Assembly (NCBI RefSeq): GCF_033118175.1
Contig: NC_083681.1
Span: 15,580,001 to 15,644,000 of the forward strand
DNA from: Dama dama
Taxonomy: Eukaryota > Chordata > Mammalia > Artiodactyla > Cervidae
Direction: 5' to 3'
DNA length: 64,000 bases
Shown piece after piece: positions 35,201 through 46,097 of the stretch. A program made the position numbers and the translations under genes. Below the pieces are notes generated by a model, which saw only the letters and a list, made by a program, of their open reading frames with translations, was not told the DNA's origin and made no database searches. Every line of letters starts with the position of its first letter. Positions within the stretch are counted from its first letter, which is position 1.

Positions 35201-35850
35201 TCAAAGCAAGATTCTCTATGACCCACCTCCTAAAGTAGTGGAAATAAAAACAAAAGTAAACAAGTGGGACCTGATTAAACTTAAAAGCTTTTGCACAGCA
35301 AAGGAAACTATAAGCAAGGTGAAAAGACCACCCTCAGAATGGGAGAAAATAATAGCAAGTGAAACAGCTGACAAAGGATTGATTTCCAAAATATCCAAGC
35401 AGCTCATACAACTCAATTCCAGAAAAACAAACAATCCAATCAACAAGTGGGAAAAAGACCTAAACAGACATTCCTCCAAAGAAGACATACAGATGGCTAA
35501 CAAACACATGAAAAGATGCTCAACATCACTCATTATTAGAGAAATGCAAATCAAAACTCCAATGAGATATCACCTCACACCAGTCAAATTGGCCCTCATC
35601 AAAAAGTCTACAAACAATAAATGCTGGAGAGGGTGTGGAGAAAAGGGATTGTTCTTGCACTGTTGGTGGGAATATAAATTGATACAGCCACTATGGAAGA
35701 CGGTACGGAGAGTCCTTAAAAAACTAGGAAAAAAACCACCAAATGACCCAGTAATCCCACTCCTAGGTATATACCCTGAGGAAACCAAAATTGAAAAAGA
35801 CACATGTATCCCATTGTTCATTGCAGCAGTGTTTACAGTAGCTAGAACAT
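32219..35850 (+). pseudogene. L1 ORF2 remnant (endonuclease-reverse transcriptase)
   Basis: ORF2p nicks target DNA and copies L1 RNA. Domains appear in order. Endonuclease begins at 32219 ('TLNVNGLNAPTKTHRLAKWI'), with 'GDLNTPLTPMDRS' near 32650 and the catalytic-type 'SRTDHILGHKSNLSKF' near 32820-32880. The RT region runs from about 33555, with 'SIDAAKAFDKIQHPFM' near 34030 and 'SSGTRQGCPLLPVLFNIVLE' near 34200. The catalytic FADD motif reads FADY at 34331-34342. The C-terminal Cys/His region (35620-35690) ends HCWWEY where relatives have a final Cys. The frame changes or stops about ten times. The last open segment is 35073-35852. Confidence 0.92.
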
Positions 35851-36448
35851 GAAAGCTACCTAGATGTCCATTGACAGATGAATGGATAAAGAAGTTGTGG
35901 TACATATATATAATGTAATATTACTCAACCATAAAAAGGAACGCATTTGGGTCAGTTCTAATGAGATGGATGAACCTAGAACCTATTATACAGAGTGAAG
36001 TTGGAGTCAGAAAGAGAAAGATAAATACCATATTATAATGCATATATACAGAATCTAGGAAAATGGTACTGAAGAATTTATTTACAGGACAGCAGTGGAG
36101 AAACAAACATAGAGAATAGACTTATGGACAGGAGGAGAGGGGAGGAGAGAGTGAGATGTATAGAAAGAGTAACATGGAAACTTACATTACCATATGTAAC
36201 ATAGACAGCCAACGGGAATTTGCTGTATGTCTCAGGGATCCCAAACAGGGGCTCTGTATCAACCTAGAGGGGTGGGATGGGGAGGGAGACGGGAGGGAGG
36301 TTCACAAGGGAGGGGACATATGTATACCTATGGCTGATTCATGTTGAAGTTTGACAGAAAACAGCAAAATTCTGTAAAGCATTTATCCTTCAGTAAAAAA
36401 TAAATAATTAAAAAAAGAAAAAAAGATGGTTAGTAGGAATTAATCAGT

Positions 36449-36483
36449 TTGGGGGGATGGGGGCGGGGGGGGGGGCGGGAGGT
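36449..36483 (+). repeat. G-rich tract
   Basis: Runs of six, five, and then thirteen or so G residues, broken by AT and C. Directly downstream of the L1 tail. Capable in principle of G-quadruplex formation. Confidence 0.85.
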
Positions 36484-36638
36484 TGTCCATGGTATAGGCT
36501 GGTATAGAGTTATATAAATCTATAATTTTAATTTAGTGGTTGCCCCATATACCTTTTCCCCAAGTGGGATGCTTGTTAAATCTTGAATGAAGCACTGTCT
36601 AGTGTACTATGTGGATGGTTCCTCTGGATAATGTATAG

Positions 36639-37079
36639 CAAGGCCCCCAACCCACCAGGCCGTGGACTGGAAATGGTCTGGGGCCTGTTAGGAACCAGAC
36701 CACACAGCAGGAGGTGAGAGGCGGGCTAGACAGTGAAATTTCATCTGCTGCTCCCCGTCGTTTCCTGTCGCTCACATTACTTCCTGAACCCGCCCCCATC
36801 CTTCTACCCCACCACACCCTTACCTGTGGAAAAATTGTCTTTCACAACACTGGTACCTGGGGCCAAAAAAGTGGAGCGAAGCGAAAGTCTCTCGGTCGTG
36901 TCCAACGCTTAGCGACATAGTCCATGGAATTCTCCAGGCCAGAAAACTAGGAGTGGGTAACTGTCCCCTTCTCCTGGGGATCTTCCCAACCCAGGGATGG
37001 AACCCAGATGTCCTGCGTTATAGGTGGATTCTTTACCAGCTGAGCCACAAGGGAAGCCCAAAGAATTTAGGGACCACTG
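36639..37079. mobile_element. MER1-like hAT element, split by a SINE
   Basis: Starts 'caaggcccccaacccaccag', has 'gcctgttaggaaccagacca' and 'gtggaaaaattgtctttcac', and after the SINE ends 'aatttagggaccactg'. Flanks atgtatag (36631-36638) and atacatag (37080-37087) form a 6/8 hAT-type duplication. Confidence 0.85.
36871..37060 (-). mobile_element. Bov-tA SINE inside MER1-like element
   Basis: Minus-strand copy, more diverged than most here, ending 'gagccacaagggaagccc'. Confidence 0.92.
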
Positions 37080-37096
37080 ATACATAGCACATCAGG

Positions 37097-37320
37097 CACG
37101 TGTGCATGCTCAGTCATTTCCAGCTCTTTGTGACTCTATGGACTGGAGCCTGCCCAACTCTTCTATCCATGGGATTCTCCAGGCAAGAATACTGGAGTGG
37201 GTTGTCATTTCCTACTGCAGAGGATTTTCCTGACCCAGGGATCCAGGGGTTGAACCCATGCCTCCTGCATCTCCTGCATGAGCAGGCAGATTCTCTATAG
37301 CTGTGCCACCTGCGAAGCCC
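37097..37320 (-). mobile_element. Bov-tA SINE next to MER1-like element
   Basis: Minus-strand copy ending 'gtgccacctgcgaagccc'. Flanked by acatagcacatca (37082-37094) and acatagcacatta (37321-37333), 12/13. The left copy overlaps the hAT duplication, so it inserted at the edge of the older element. Confidence 0.94.
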
Positions 37321-37333
37321 ACATAGCACATTA

Positions 37334-37900
37334 CCCCACCAAAAAAAAAGGGGAAGCCCAACAATGGATTGTCCTAAAATACACTATAATGTTAAAATAT
37401 CAGCCTGTGCCATACTAGGAATCTCTCCATGTTTTAAATAAGTTGCAATTTTAGATTTCACACTTACTTTATGTATATTTTGTCAATGTCACATCAGTGG
37501 AATTCTGACTTGCTTTGAACCAAATGATTAATTTTTGATGTGTGCTTCTTTCATTGTTAAAGAGTTAAGATCAGTTCAACGCTATTTTGCCTGGGATGAA
37601 GACATTTCATTAACTCCACATCTGAGTTACTTATTGTCTTCTGGCTAGATGCTGTATGGTAACGTAAATAGAAATCACAGTCCAACAGGAGGTATCTGAG
37701 AGTCCTGGGAGCCCCAGGTCCTCTGGGCTTAATGAGATGGGAAACTGGGCGACATCGCCACGTCAGTCAACTCTAACGCCTGTGTGAACGGGACAGATCA
37801 TCTGTGTGTCATGTGTGAAGGTGGTGTGGCGGCATTTTAGAGGTAATGTTTATGATGATGCTAATCGGCAAATGATGAAGCAGACCAGGACTGTGCTACT
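37334..37900. other. Unique sequence, no gene seen
   Basis: No recognised repeat or exon. Confidence 0.45.
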
Positions 37901-37904
37901 CACA

Positions 37905-38053
37905 CAGTCTATGGGCCAGCATCTCTGGTGTCACCTGGGAGATCTTTAGAAGCACAGACTCTCATGCCCTACTCCACACCTGCTGACTCAGAATCCATAG
38001 GTTCACAGGCTCTCCAGGTGACTTATATGCACATTAAAGTTTGAGAAGCACTG
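37905..38053. mobile_element. MER20-like hAT element
   Basis: 'gccagcatctctggtgtcac', 'cctgctgactcagaatccat' and the end 'aaagtttgagaagcactg' match MER20. Confidence 0.82.
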
Positions 38054-39075
38054 AGCTAAAGATTCACTTCAATTCACATGTCTGTTTTCTTCTCCTTGGT
38101 CTACTGGAGTGGAACGTGCTGCTTATAAAGCAAGCAGCCTGTATTTCTCTCCATTCTGACATTTCCAATGGAAACAATAAGCTCACTAGGATGGGAAATC
38201 AGCAGGAATAGCTGACCAAGAAAGGAAGTTTAGATTGAACAAAGGTTCGGTTCATTTTTATAGCCCCTAGAGGAAGAACAATACTGTACAGAAGCTGTTA
38301 ATGATGGGCTGCATTGGAAGGCAGTAATCTGTGCCAAAACTCAAATGTGTTTTCACTCTAAACTTCCCTCCAGATGTCCAGTTACACTGTAGAATTTCCA
38401 GCTGGTAAAAACCCCATAGAAATGGCTGGTCACTAAAAGATACTTACATATAAAGTAGATCATACTAACTTTATTTTCGAGTTCTTCTGCTCTTTTAATA
38501 ATTTCATTAACTTCCATTAGGCAGCAAATGATTTGGTGCTGATTGAAAATGTCTAGTTGACCTTGACGGAGAGATTTTTTTTAGCAGAGATTGTGCTCTG
38601 TTTAACAGCTCACACAGGTAACTATGGCAACTCTCCATTTCAGTTATGAACATGTCATACAAACCCTAAGTGAAAACAGCTTCAACCTACCAGTCCTCTT
38701 TAATAAGTAATCCAATAATAGTGGACCATTCAATCCAGAGAAAAGGCTTTCTCTTAACTGAGCAGTAATTGAAATGGCCCCAAGCAGAGAGAGCTATAGT
38801 CTTAACACGCTGGCCAACCTCTTAGCGTGATTCCCTGTGTGCCGTTCAACAGGTCGCCCTTCCGCTTTGAACAGGTGAAGAGAAGCCCATATAACTGCTC
38901 AGGTAGTTTTTCCCACCTGTATTCTGTTCCTTTCAGGTTGAGCTTTACAAAAGGTTTCAAGAAACAGTGGCTGTGGTTTCCCTAATTTGAAGGTGGAAAC
39001 ACTGAGTCAGCAAGAGATCGGGGAGCCATGTGTTTTATGGCATCCGGCAGGAGCCATCCCTGAAATTACTGCCCT
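38054..39075. other. Unique block, no gene seen
   Basis: Repeat-free AT-rich DNA with no recognisable exon. Confidence 0.5.
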
Positions 39076-39079
39076 GACC

Positions 39080-39645
39080 TTGCTGCTCTAGCCTTTTCAA
39101 ACTCCATTTGCTTCCCGCACCTGCCCCTCCATGCACTGTCATCACGCGTAGTTGTCTGCTCAGAGACGCTCAGTGGCTCCGTTATCTACAGTCTGACATT
39201 CGCGTGGCGTTCATGGCGTGGTCTGCCCCCTGCCTGCCTCGTCCTGGGGTACCTGGACCACACACCACCGTGTCCAGCGCCATTGATCCTTGAGTATGAC
39301 CCGACTTTTAGACCTTTATGTCTTTGCCCGTGCCCGTCCTTGACCCCGTGCTGTTCTTCGCCTCTTGGTCTTCCATCTCGGAATCCTTCAGGCTCAGCTC
39401 AAATAATCTCTCTCCTGGCAAGTTCTTCCTAATCACCCTGATCAGAATCATCTGCCTCCCCTATGCCCCAGGAACGCTTGGCTTACGCCTCTGTTGTTAC
39501 ACGGACTCTGAACTGACTCCTGTCACGGTGAGACAGAACACCCCGTGAAGGTGGGGACCACCTTGTGTCGGCCTTACATGCTCAGGGCCTAACGCAGTGC
39601 TCAGCACAGCAGAAGTGCTCCTTCGGTGTCTGTGGAATGACTGAA
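39080..39645 (+). mobile_element. L2 3' region
   Basis: Follows L2: 'ggctcagctcaaataatctc', 'gcaagttcttcctaatcacc', 'gtgaaggtggggaccacctt', ending 'tctgtggaatgactgaatgt'. Open frames here are remnants or chance. Confidence 0.72.
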
Positions 39646-40489
39646 TGTGTACATTAGGTTTCTGTTGTGTCCCAGCCAATCTGACATGATTGTCTTTCTC
39701 TCCACTTTCCAAGGTCATCCCCATCTCGAAAGTCCAACTCAAGTACAGCATACTCTTGAGCAGCTTCTCTCATTTTCAACGTCTCAGATAACATCTCTGC
39801 CTGAACCCTGGCCCAGTACTTGCTTTCTCTATTACTCCTTTGGGTACTGTCATTGTCTCTCATAAATTTTTACCTTTCCGTTTCCATACAGCATGTCTTT
39901 TCAACTAGACTCGATATAAGTGTCTGGTAACTAGAGATGACGTCCCATATCCTCCAGACCTCCTGGCATAACACGTTGCACGTCATGGATGCTTACTCTG
40001 TGGTTACCACTCATGAGTCAGGACACCAGCAAAAGTATTGCTATCAGAAGAAGGCTTTTCGAGGGGTCCCTGAAGCCTGGGTTCCTGCTCTGCACGTGAA
40101 TTAGCAGACACCGAGGCTGGAGACCACTGCGGGCCTCTTTCCCATGTTAACACTGCAGTCACAACCAGAACCCTTTGCTTCCCAGCAAGTAAGCATCCTC
40201 TAAAGGAGGCTTTGATCCCCTATTTTCTCCTTCATCCTCACGGCCTGACTCACATGACTGCCTGGCCTAACATAACACCAGAAAAGCCATTCTGGAGAAT
40301 GACAAGGAAAGGGAAGAGGAGATGATGAAGGGCTTTATTGAATATTGGTCTCACTGAAGAACCTTTACTTCTTGCCTTTCACTTCACCATTAGTAATGTC
40401 AAGGGCTGCTGGGGGTCGTAAATAACCCAAGCCGTTCGTGACCCAGAGAACAGGCAGATAGTCCTGATTCATTTAGGATTTCATAAAGT
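39646..40489. other. Unique sequence, no gene seen
   Basis: Opposed open frames near 39647-39865 have no known motif. Confidence 0.45.
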
Positions 40490-40498
40490 GTGTGCCAG

Positions 40499-40701
40499 GG
40501 GCTTCCCCAACATCAAAGAATCCGCCTGCAATGCAGGAGACCCGGGTTCAATCCCTGAGTTAGGAAGAACCCCTGGAGGAGGAAATGGCAACCCACTTCA
40601 GTATTCAGTTCTAGAGAATTCCATGGACAGAGGAGCCTGGCGGGCTGCGGTCCATGGGGTCTCAAAGAGTCAGACACTACTGAGCACAATGACAGTAACG
40701 C
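40499..40701 (+). mobile_element. Bov-tA SINE with TSD
   Basis: Plus-strand copy from 'gggcttccccaacatcaaag' to 'gtcagacactactgagca'. The 9-base gtgtgccag occurs at 40490-40498 and 40702-40710. Confidence 0.94.
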
Positions 40702-40710
40702 GTGTGCCAG

Positions 40711-41515
40711 CACGGCACACACACACTGTGGAACCTGCCTCCCCGTCTGCAGCGCAGACCCAGAGAGACAGGTGTGAGCACACACCTCTGTGACGTGGGC
40801 ATTGTTCCAGAGTCAGTGCCTGCCTCCAGCAGCAGCCTCCTGGCATGTCCCAGGTGTCCTCCCCAGAGCTCTCCTGCCCCTTCTGCTGCCTGAGACTCGG
40901 CGATTGGAGGTGTTTCCACAACACCTCCCTGTGCAGCGTGGATCAGGAACCTCACAATCCAGCCTGTCCGAGGCAAAGTGCTTCTGCTTCAATCACTTGT
41001 CTCTATTCACTGTCTGTCTCTTCTCTCTGCTCGTTTGCTCCCCTCCTTCCATGGCCAGGAATCTGCATAAATCATGAACTTTTCAGGTCATTCAAGGGCA
41101 ACTAATTAACCCTCCCCTTAGGAAAAGCCAGCAATGTCATCTCTTCCTAAGTGGTGGCTTAATGGCTGCAAGCAGATAATGCTTTATCAAGAGGCAATAA
41201 TAAAATAATAAAAGGTGGCTCATGAGATAGGTAATAAATGATCCAAATTAGGGGATAAGTGCCAATTAATGTGGCCATCACCTATTCTCACTAGTGGATA
41301 ACCTAGGGGGAAAGAAAGAAGCAAAAGAGACCCTGGGTTGGGAATTATGTTGAGAAAAAGCTACATTTGAGCTTAATACATAACCAGCTTCTTTTAGCAA
41401 ACCATAGAAGGTTTAGCATTTGACTTCTGGATCCACATTTACTCTTTTAAGAATTTCTGTGCTATGTGACTCCTCTCTATCTCATGCTCTTTCACTGGGT
41501 ATATACATATATGTG
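40711..41515. other. Unique sequence, no gene seen
   Basis: The first 400 bases hold several overlapping open frames on both strands, as expected in GC-richer DNA. None is recognisable. Positions 41110-41290 are AT-rich with many TAAT-type words. Confidence 0.5.
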
Positions 41516-41517
41516 TG

Positions 41518-41562
41518 CCCCCCCCCCCACTCACAAACACACATGCACACACACACACTTTT
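41518..41562. repeat. C-run and (CA)n simple repeat
   Basis: An 11-base C run is followed by an interrupted CA tract. Confidence 0.95.
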
Positions 41563-41639
41563 GACTTGAAATAAAAGCATAGTGATGATGAGGAGAAGAC
41601 GTATCTATATGGTTTTATCCTTTTAAATATGCTTTCCCA

Positions 41640-41800
41640 GGGATTATCTCAGTAAATATTTAAAATAACCATTTGACTTAGGTAAGGTAGATATCATGAT
41701 GAACATCTTACTGATGAGGCGCCTGGAACTGATCTGATAAAAGATCATAAGAGAGCCAGAGTTAAGGCTTTCTTTCCCGTCTCTAACCCAGGTGCTTCTC
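41640..41800 (-). mobile_element. MIR SINE fragment
   Basis: Antisense MIR: 'acatcttactgatgaggcgc', then 'cgtctctaacccaggtgctt'. Confidence 0.6.
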
Positions 41801-42387
41801 CCGCCTACCCCACTAGAGTCAAACTACAGAACACACAGCATTGTAGTAAGTGATCATCTTACCCCTCCTGTCCGCTGGGAGCACTCGGGCAGGAGTAGGT
41901 CTTATTCAGGCCAGTTCCTAGCTCAGTGCCTGACAAGGAGGACTACTTTGAGTGGAGAGGAGGGAGAGGATGCCTGTCCTCCGGAACACTTGCAGAAGCC
42001 GCCCCGTGAGAGGATAGGAAGGGGGTCCATGGCAGGCAGGATGGGGGCATTTCTAAGTCATCCCTACCCATGAAGCTTTCGTCACTCTCCCTTCTTCCCC
42101 ATCTTTGGATGCTGTTCCTCAGCTCACATGGTTCTCTGGTTCATAAAGGCTGGAGCGGCTGCTCCTTCCCTTATTTGCCAGCCCAGCTCTTGGTGACTCA
42201 AGACAAAACCCTGGGTGACTGTGACAAGCTCTTAGAACTGGCTCTAAAAATGTTATGTATCTGAATTAGGTCTTTCCTTGACAGGACCAGACTCCCTTAG
42301 CAAGGATGGGGACACTGCATGCAACCACAAGGCCCGATGCATGTGGATTGTTAAACATGTCCAGGGCAAATGATAAATTGCCAGCCT
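41801..42387. other. Unique sequence, no gene seen
   Basis: No recognised repeat. The short open frames at 41792-42264 show no domain. Confidence 0.45.
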
Positions 42388-42510
42388 CTTTATTCAACAA
42401 GCATTACTGAGCTCTTGTTAAGGTGCCAGACACTGCGTGCAGTGCCGGGGATGCATTGAACAACCAGACGAGCTTCCTGACCTGGAGGACTCAGCTAGGT
42501 GTAGAGATGG
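42388..42510 (-). mobile_element. L2 tail (antisense)
   Basis: 'ttcaacaagcattactgagc', 'aggtgccagacactgcgtgc' and 'gccggggatgcattgaacaa' match the antisense L2 3' end. Confidence 0.72.
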
Positions 42511-44240
42511 GCCATTGTGGGATTACCAGGAAAAAAAAGACTTTGAACATCTCTCAGGCACACTTTTCCCGGGTAAATTCTAGTGACATCTTTTGGAGAC
42601 GTGGCTCCTACTTCAGGAGGCTGCCTGGGAGCCAGCTGCAAGGCTGTCACGGGCACAAAGCAGGTGGGAAGCAAGGCAGGGAATGCTTAGAACAGTAGGG
42701 GTAGTACTAGTCATGAGACAGAGAGGGTGTCTCACCACCTTGGACCTCAGCTCCTCCTTGATGGTCCTGTGCACAAATGTCTCCAAGAGGAGAAGCCTCC
42801 AGCTCTAAAGGGTTTCCAACCAATGGATTCAGCCAGCCCATGGCTCAGTTTGGGTCCCTGAAATGGTCCATGACATCATTCACTTGCCCATCAAGCCCAT
42901 CAGGCAAGTGGCTGTTAGACCTGTCGTTTCAGCACCAGCGCCATAAAGGGCATTCACTAGGCATAACCCAGGTTTGCAGCTTACATTTCCTCTGCCCTGG
43001 CCAGGACCAGTGGCTCACATTTCACTTACACGGGGCTTTCTGAGTGCGAGACTGGGCATGTAGAGAATGGGATAATTGATCTTTTCCCTCCTGGCTGGAA
43101 TCTGTGGTTGCATTCCCTCTAAACCGCACAGAATTCCGATTTGCTGCCTTGGATTTTACAGGGTCCTCTGTTAGAAATAAAAGCCCACAGGTGTGATGCT
43201 TTACTGCAGAGGTGGAGATAGAATTTCTTATGACTAAATGGCTTATGGTTTCTCGGAAAAACACACGCACACCGACCTGAAAGATCTGCCTTCGTCCGAC
43301 CTCATTTCTTATGTAATTGTCTCCTTTGTCTGGCTTTCTTTCCCTCCCTTCGTGGCTGCTCCCACAAACCCATTTTACAATAGGGCACTTAAGCAGACAG
43401 GAGAATTTTCTGCAACTGGGGAGAAGGCAGAAGTGATTTGAATGGCACCCATGGGAGGGGGGAAGGTTTTCTGGCCCATTAGTAGGGAATCGTGCCTTAG
43501 AAACTCCAAGAGATTATCTGCAAGTCAGGAGGCCAAGCCCGGGTGTGTCTACATGTCTAGAGAAATGTCTAGTGGATCTGTGCTATTGCCCCAGGGCAAC
43601 ATTGGCAGACCAGTTATGAGGGCAATTAAGACCCCTGCAGACAGGACTGTGGAATAGGCACAAGACTAACAGTGCCTTGGTTTCCCAACCCTTCCTTTTC
43701 AGTTTGATTTCCTCTCTTCTTTACATGTTGCCAGAAAGAATGCCTTGCTGTGGTAGTGCGAAGGCTGCCAGGACACTCACCCATTAATCACAGCGATTAG
43801 AAGTTAATCCTAGATGAGTTCATTATAATTAACAAGGAACAGTTTGAGAAGCTGAAATTTAGATTTGAAGTAATGAAAAAAAATAAAAATTAAAGTGATG
43901 CTTCTTTGGAACATGTTTGTTGAGGGTTTATGCACACTGCACCCTAGTCCATGTCTGTGAAATGCTTTTTGCTGTCAGGCAATGATACACACCGGACAAA
44001 CATGAGTCTTTCCTTCCTGGTAACAAGGAATCACGCCCCCGTGTATGAGTGGCCTCCTCCTCCACAGCAGGAAGTTCAGTTCACAGCTGAACAAGTACTA
44101 ATCATCTCCTGCGTATCAATGGGAACACACTGTGATGAAGATTTCTGATACCCCAGCAAGTCTGCTCACTTCTAAGATCTGAGACCCTTGTGGCTCCTTC
44201 CCTTGTCAATTGAGGTGATTCTCTCATGTTCTGGCAGCTT
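42511..44240. other. Long unique block, no gene seen
   Basis: No transposon or exon recognised. Positions 43775-43880 are AT-rich with several ATTA/TAAT homeodomain-type words. Confidence 0.5.
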
Positions 44241-44271
44241 CTTGGCCAGGCTGGCTGTAAAATCCCTGTAA

Positions 44272-44346
44272 AATCCCATGGACAGAAGAGCCTGGTAGGT
44301 TACCGTCCATGGAGTCGCAAAGAGTCAGACACGACTGAGCGACTCC
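44272..44346 (+). mobile_element. Bov-A SINE 3' fragment
   Basis: Only the last part of the SINE is present ('aatcccatggacagaagagc' to 'cacgactgagcgactcca'). The similar flanks tggccaggctggct (about 44244) and tggccagcccggct (about 44361) suggest a short 5'-truncated insertion. Confidence 0.88.
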
Positions 44347-44787
44347 ACATGGTCATGGTCATGGCCAGCCCGGCTGTCCAGGGTGAGAGCAGACAGACGT
44401 TTGGGTTCTGTCTGCAGGCTGGCGTAGAGAAGCGAGGGCTCGGTGGGGTCCAGCTTGATATCGATGGCTTCAGGAACCCTTACTGCTCTTTGTGCTCCCA
44501 GAAATGAGCCAGAAACCTGGCTTAGCGTCCCCGTTTTCCTTCACTTTCTCCTGACTCTGGCGTTCTTCAGATGAGTATGTATTCATCAGTGATGGATCTA
44601 GCTACCTGTCTAGGAGAATTTCTCTTTGCCCCATTTTCCCATCTTGTAAATTGAGAATCACAGCTGTAGTCCTGGAGTGATTGCAAAAGGCAAGACATCA
44701 TTCCATGAGCAACTTGGCACAAAGAATCAATGTAAACATAGGAATCATGTAATTTCTCCTTAAGTCTCTGAGGATTCTGTCCTCCAG

Positions 44788-44890
44788 GTCAGTGGTTCCT
44801 ATCCCTCACTGATCTTCATAATCACCCAGAGACACTTTAAAAATCCTGATTCTTTGGCTCCGCTTGGCTGAGATTCTTAATGCAAAAGGT
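44788..44890. mobile_element. MER5-like hAT fragment
   Basis: 'tcagtggttcctatccctca', then 'ataatcacccagagacactt' and 'aaaaatcctgattctttggc'. The right end is missing. Confidence 0.6.
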
Positions 44891-45205
44891 CAGAGAGAGC
44901 AGGGGATGAGGATGAAGAGAGGAAAGAGACAGGAGGAGTCGGAAGGAGCTGCAGATGGCTCACCCGGGCCTCTGCTCCACAGCCCTACACAAACCTGATT
45001 TATTTTTTATTATTCATTTCCAAGAGTTAATGATACAATTATCCAAAGGCAATTAGATGTAGGGTGGAAACAAAGTGCTTAGGGGACTGGGAGATAGGCT
45101 TATTGATAAGAGAAATGGAAGCTAAAATGTCACCAGCAAGTGATCTCTTCAAACCTGGGCTTCCAGCCCACACCTGGGCATGCAGAGGGGGCCTCTGCTA
45201 GGACT
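44891..45205. other. Unique sequence, no gene seen
   Basis: AT-rich stretch at 45000-45120; nothing recognised. Confidence 0.45.
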
Positions 45206-45207
45206 CT

Positions 45208-45961
45208 TGTTCAGTTCAGTTCAGTTCAGTGGCTCAGTCGTGTCCGACTCTTCATGACCTTATGGACTGCAGCACACCCAGCCTCCCTGTCCACCACCAA
45301 CTCCCAGAGTTTACTCAAACTCACGTCCATCGAGTCGGTGATGCCATCCAGCCATCTCATCCTCTGTCGTCCCCTTCTTCTCCTGCCCTCAATCTTTCCC
45401 AGCATCAGGGTCTTTTCCAATGAGTCAGCTCTTCGCATCAGGTGGCCAAAGTATTGGAGTTTCAGCTTCAACATCAGTCCTTCCAATGAATATTCAGGAT
45501 TGATTTCCTTTAGAATGGACTGGTTGGATCTCCTTGCAGTCCAAGGGACTCTCAAGAGCCTTCTCCAACACCACAGTTCAAAAGCATCAATTCTTCGGTG
45601 CTCAGCCTTCTGTATAGTCCAACTCTCACATCCATACATGATTACTGGAAAAATAATAGCTTTGACTAGATGGACCTTTTGACAAAGTAATGTCTCTGCT
45701 TTTTAATCTGCTGTCTAGGTTGGTCAAAACTTTTTTTCCAAGGAGCAAATATCTGTTAATTTCATGGCTGCAGTCACCATCTGCAGTGATTTTGAAACCC
45801 AAGAAAACAAAGTCTGTCATTGTTTCCCCATCTATTTGCCATGAAGTGATGGGACTGCATGTCCTGATCTTAGTTTTCTGAATGTTGAGTTTTAAGCCAA
45901 CTTTTTCACTCTCCTCTTTCACTTTCATCAAGAGGCTCTTTAGTTCTTCACTTTCTGCCAT
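45208..45961 (-). mobile_element. BovB (RTE) LINE 3' fragment, minus strand
   Basis: The extreme 3' end shows tandem TTCAG units (45210-45230 region), as in young BovB copies. It then reads antisense through the C-terminal coding region. The element is 5' truncated at about 45961. Its 3' end is the sequence from which Bov-A SINE tails derive. Confidence 0.96.
45226..45961 (-). pseudogene. BovB ORF2 C-terminal remnant
   Basis: Two overlapping minus-strand frames. The upstream one (45961-45626) contains 'KLNIQKTKIRTCSPITSWQI' and 'FLGFKITADGDCSHEINRYL', the late RT/thumb region of BovB. The downstream one (45639-45226) contains 'MYGCESWTIQKAEHRRIDAF' and 'LEKTLMLGKIEGRRRRGRQR', the conserved C-terminus. 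A frameshift near 45640 separates them. The catalytic RT core and the endonuclease are absent. The 180-codon plus-strand frame at 45140-45682 is the antisense shadow. Confidence 0.93.
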
Positions 45962-46097
45962 GGGGACAACAAAATTTCCCTTTTACTTCCCAAGAAGCAG
46001 ATCACTCCTGATCCTTCAGGTCTGCAGTAGACATTGGGCCACCATTTCAGCCCCTATGGTCCTGCTCAGCTGTTGTCTAGCTTGAGGGAATGATTTT

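Larger units (their letters stand above)
30404..36425 (+). mobile_element. Near full-length L1-BT LINE (inactive)
   Basis: Sense-strand L1 of the bovine type. The order is a 5' UTR-like region (about 30404-31305, including 'ggagtgggagcactgactcc'), ORF1 remnants (31306-32224), ORF2 remnants (32219-35850), 3' UTR (35851-36395) and an A-rich tail (36396-36425). The 5' boundary is uncertain. Recognisable L1-BT text begins by about 30840, and a weak flanking match (30387-30403 with 36420-36436) suggests about 30404. ORF1 and ORF2 contain multiple stops and frameshifts, so the element cannot move on its own. Confidence 0.93.

Noticed and set aside
35073..35852. 259-codon frame that could be taken as a gene
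   Set aside because: It is the C-terminal part of L1 ORF2, including the Cys/His motif.
45140..45682. 180-codon plus-strand open frame, the longest host-like ORF outside the L1
   Set aside because: It is the antisense reading of the BovB C-terminal region; the minus strand carries the recognisable LINE protein.
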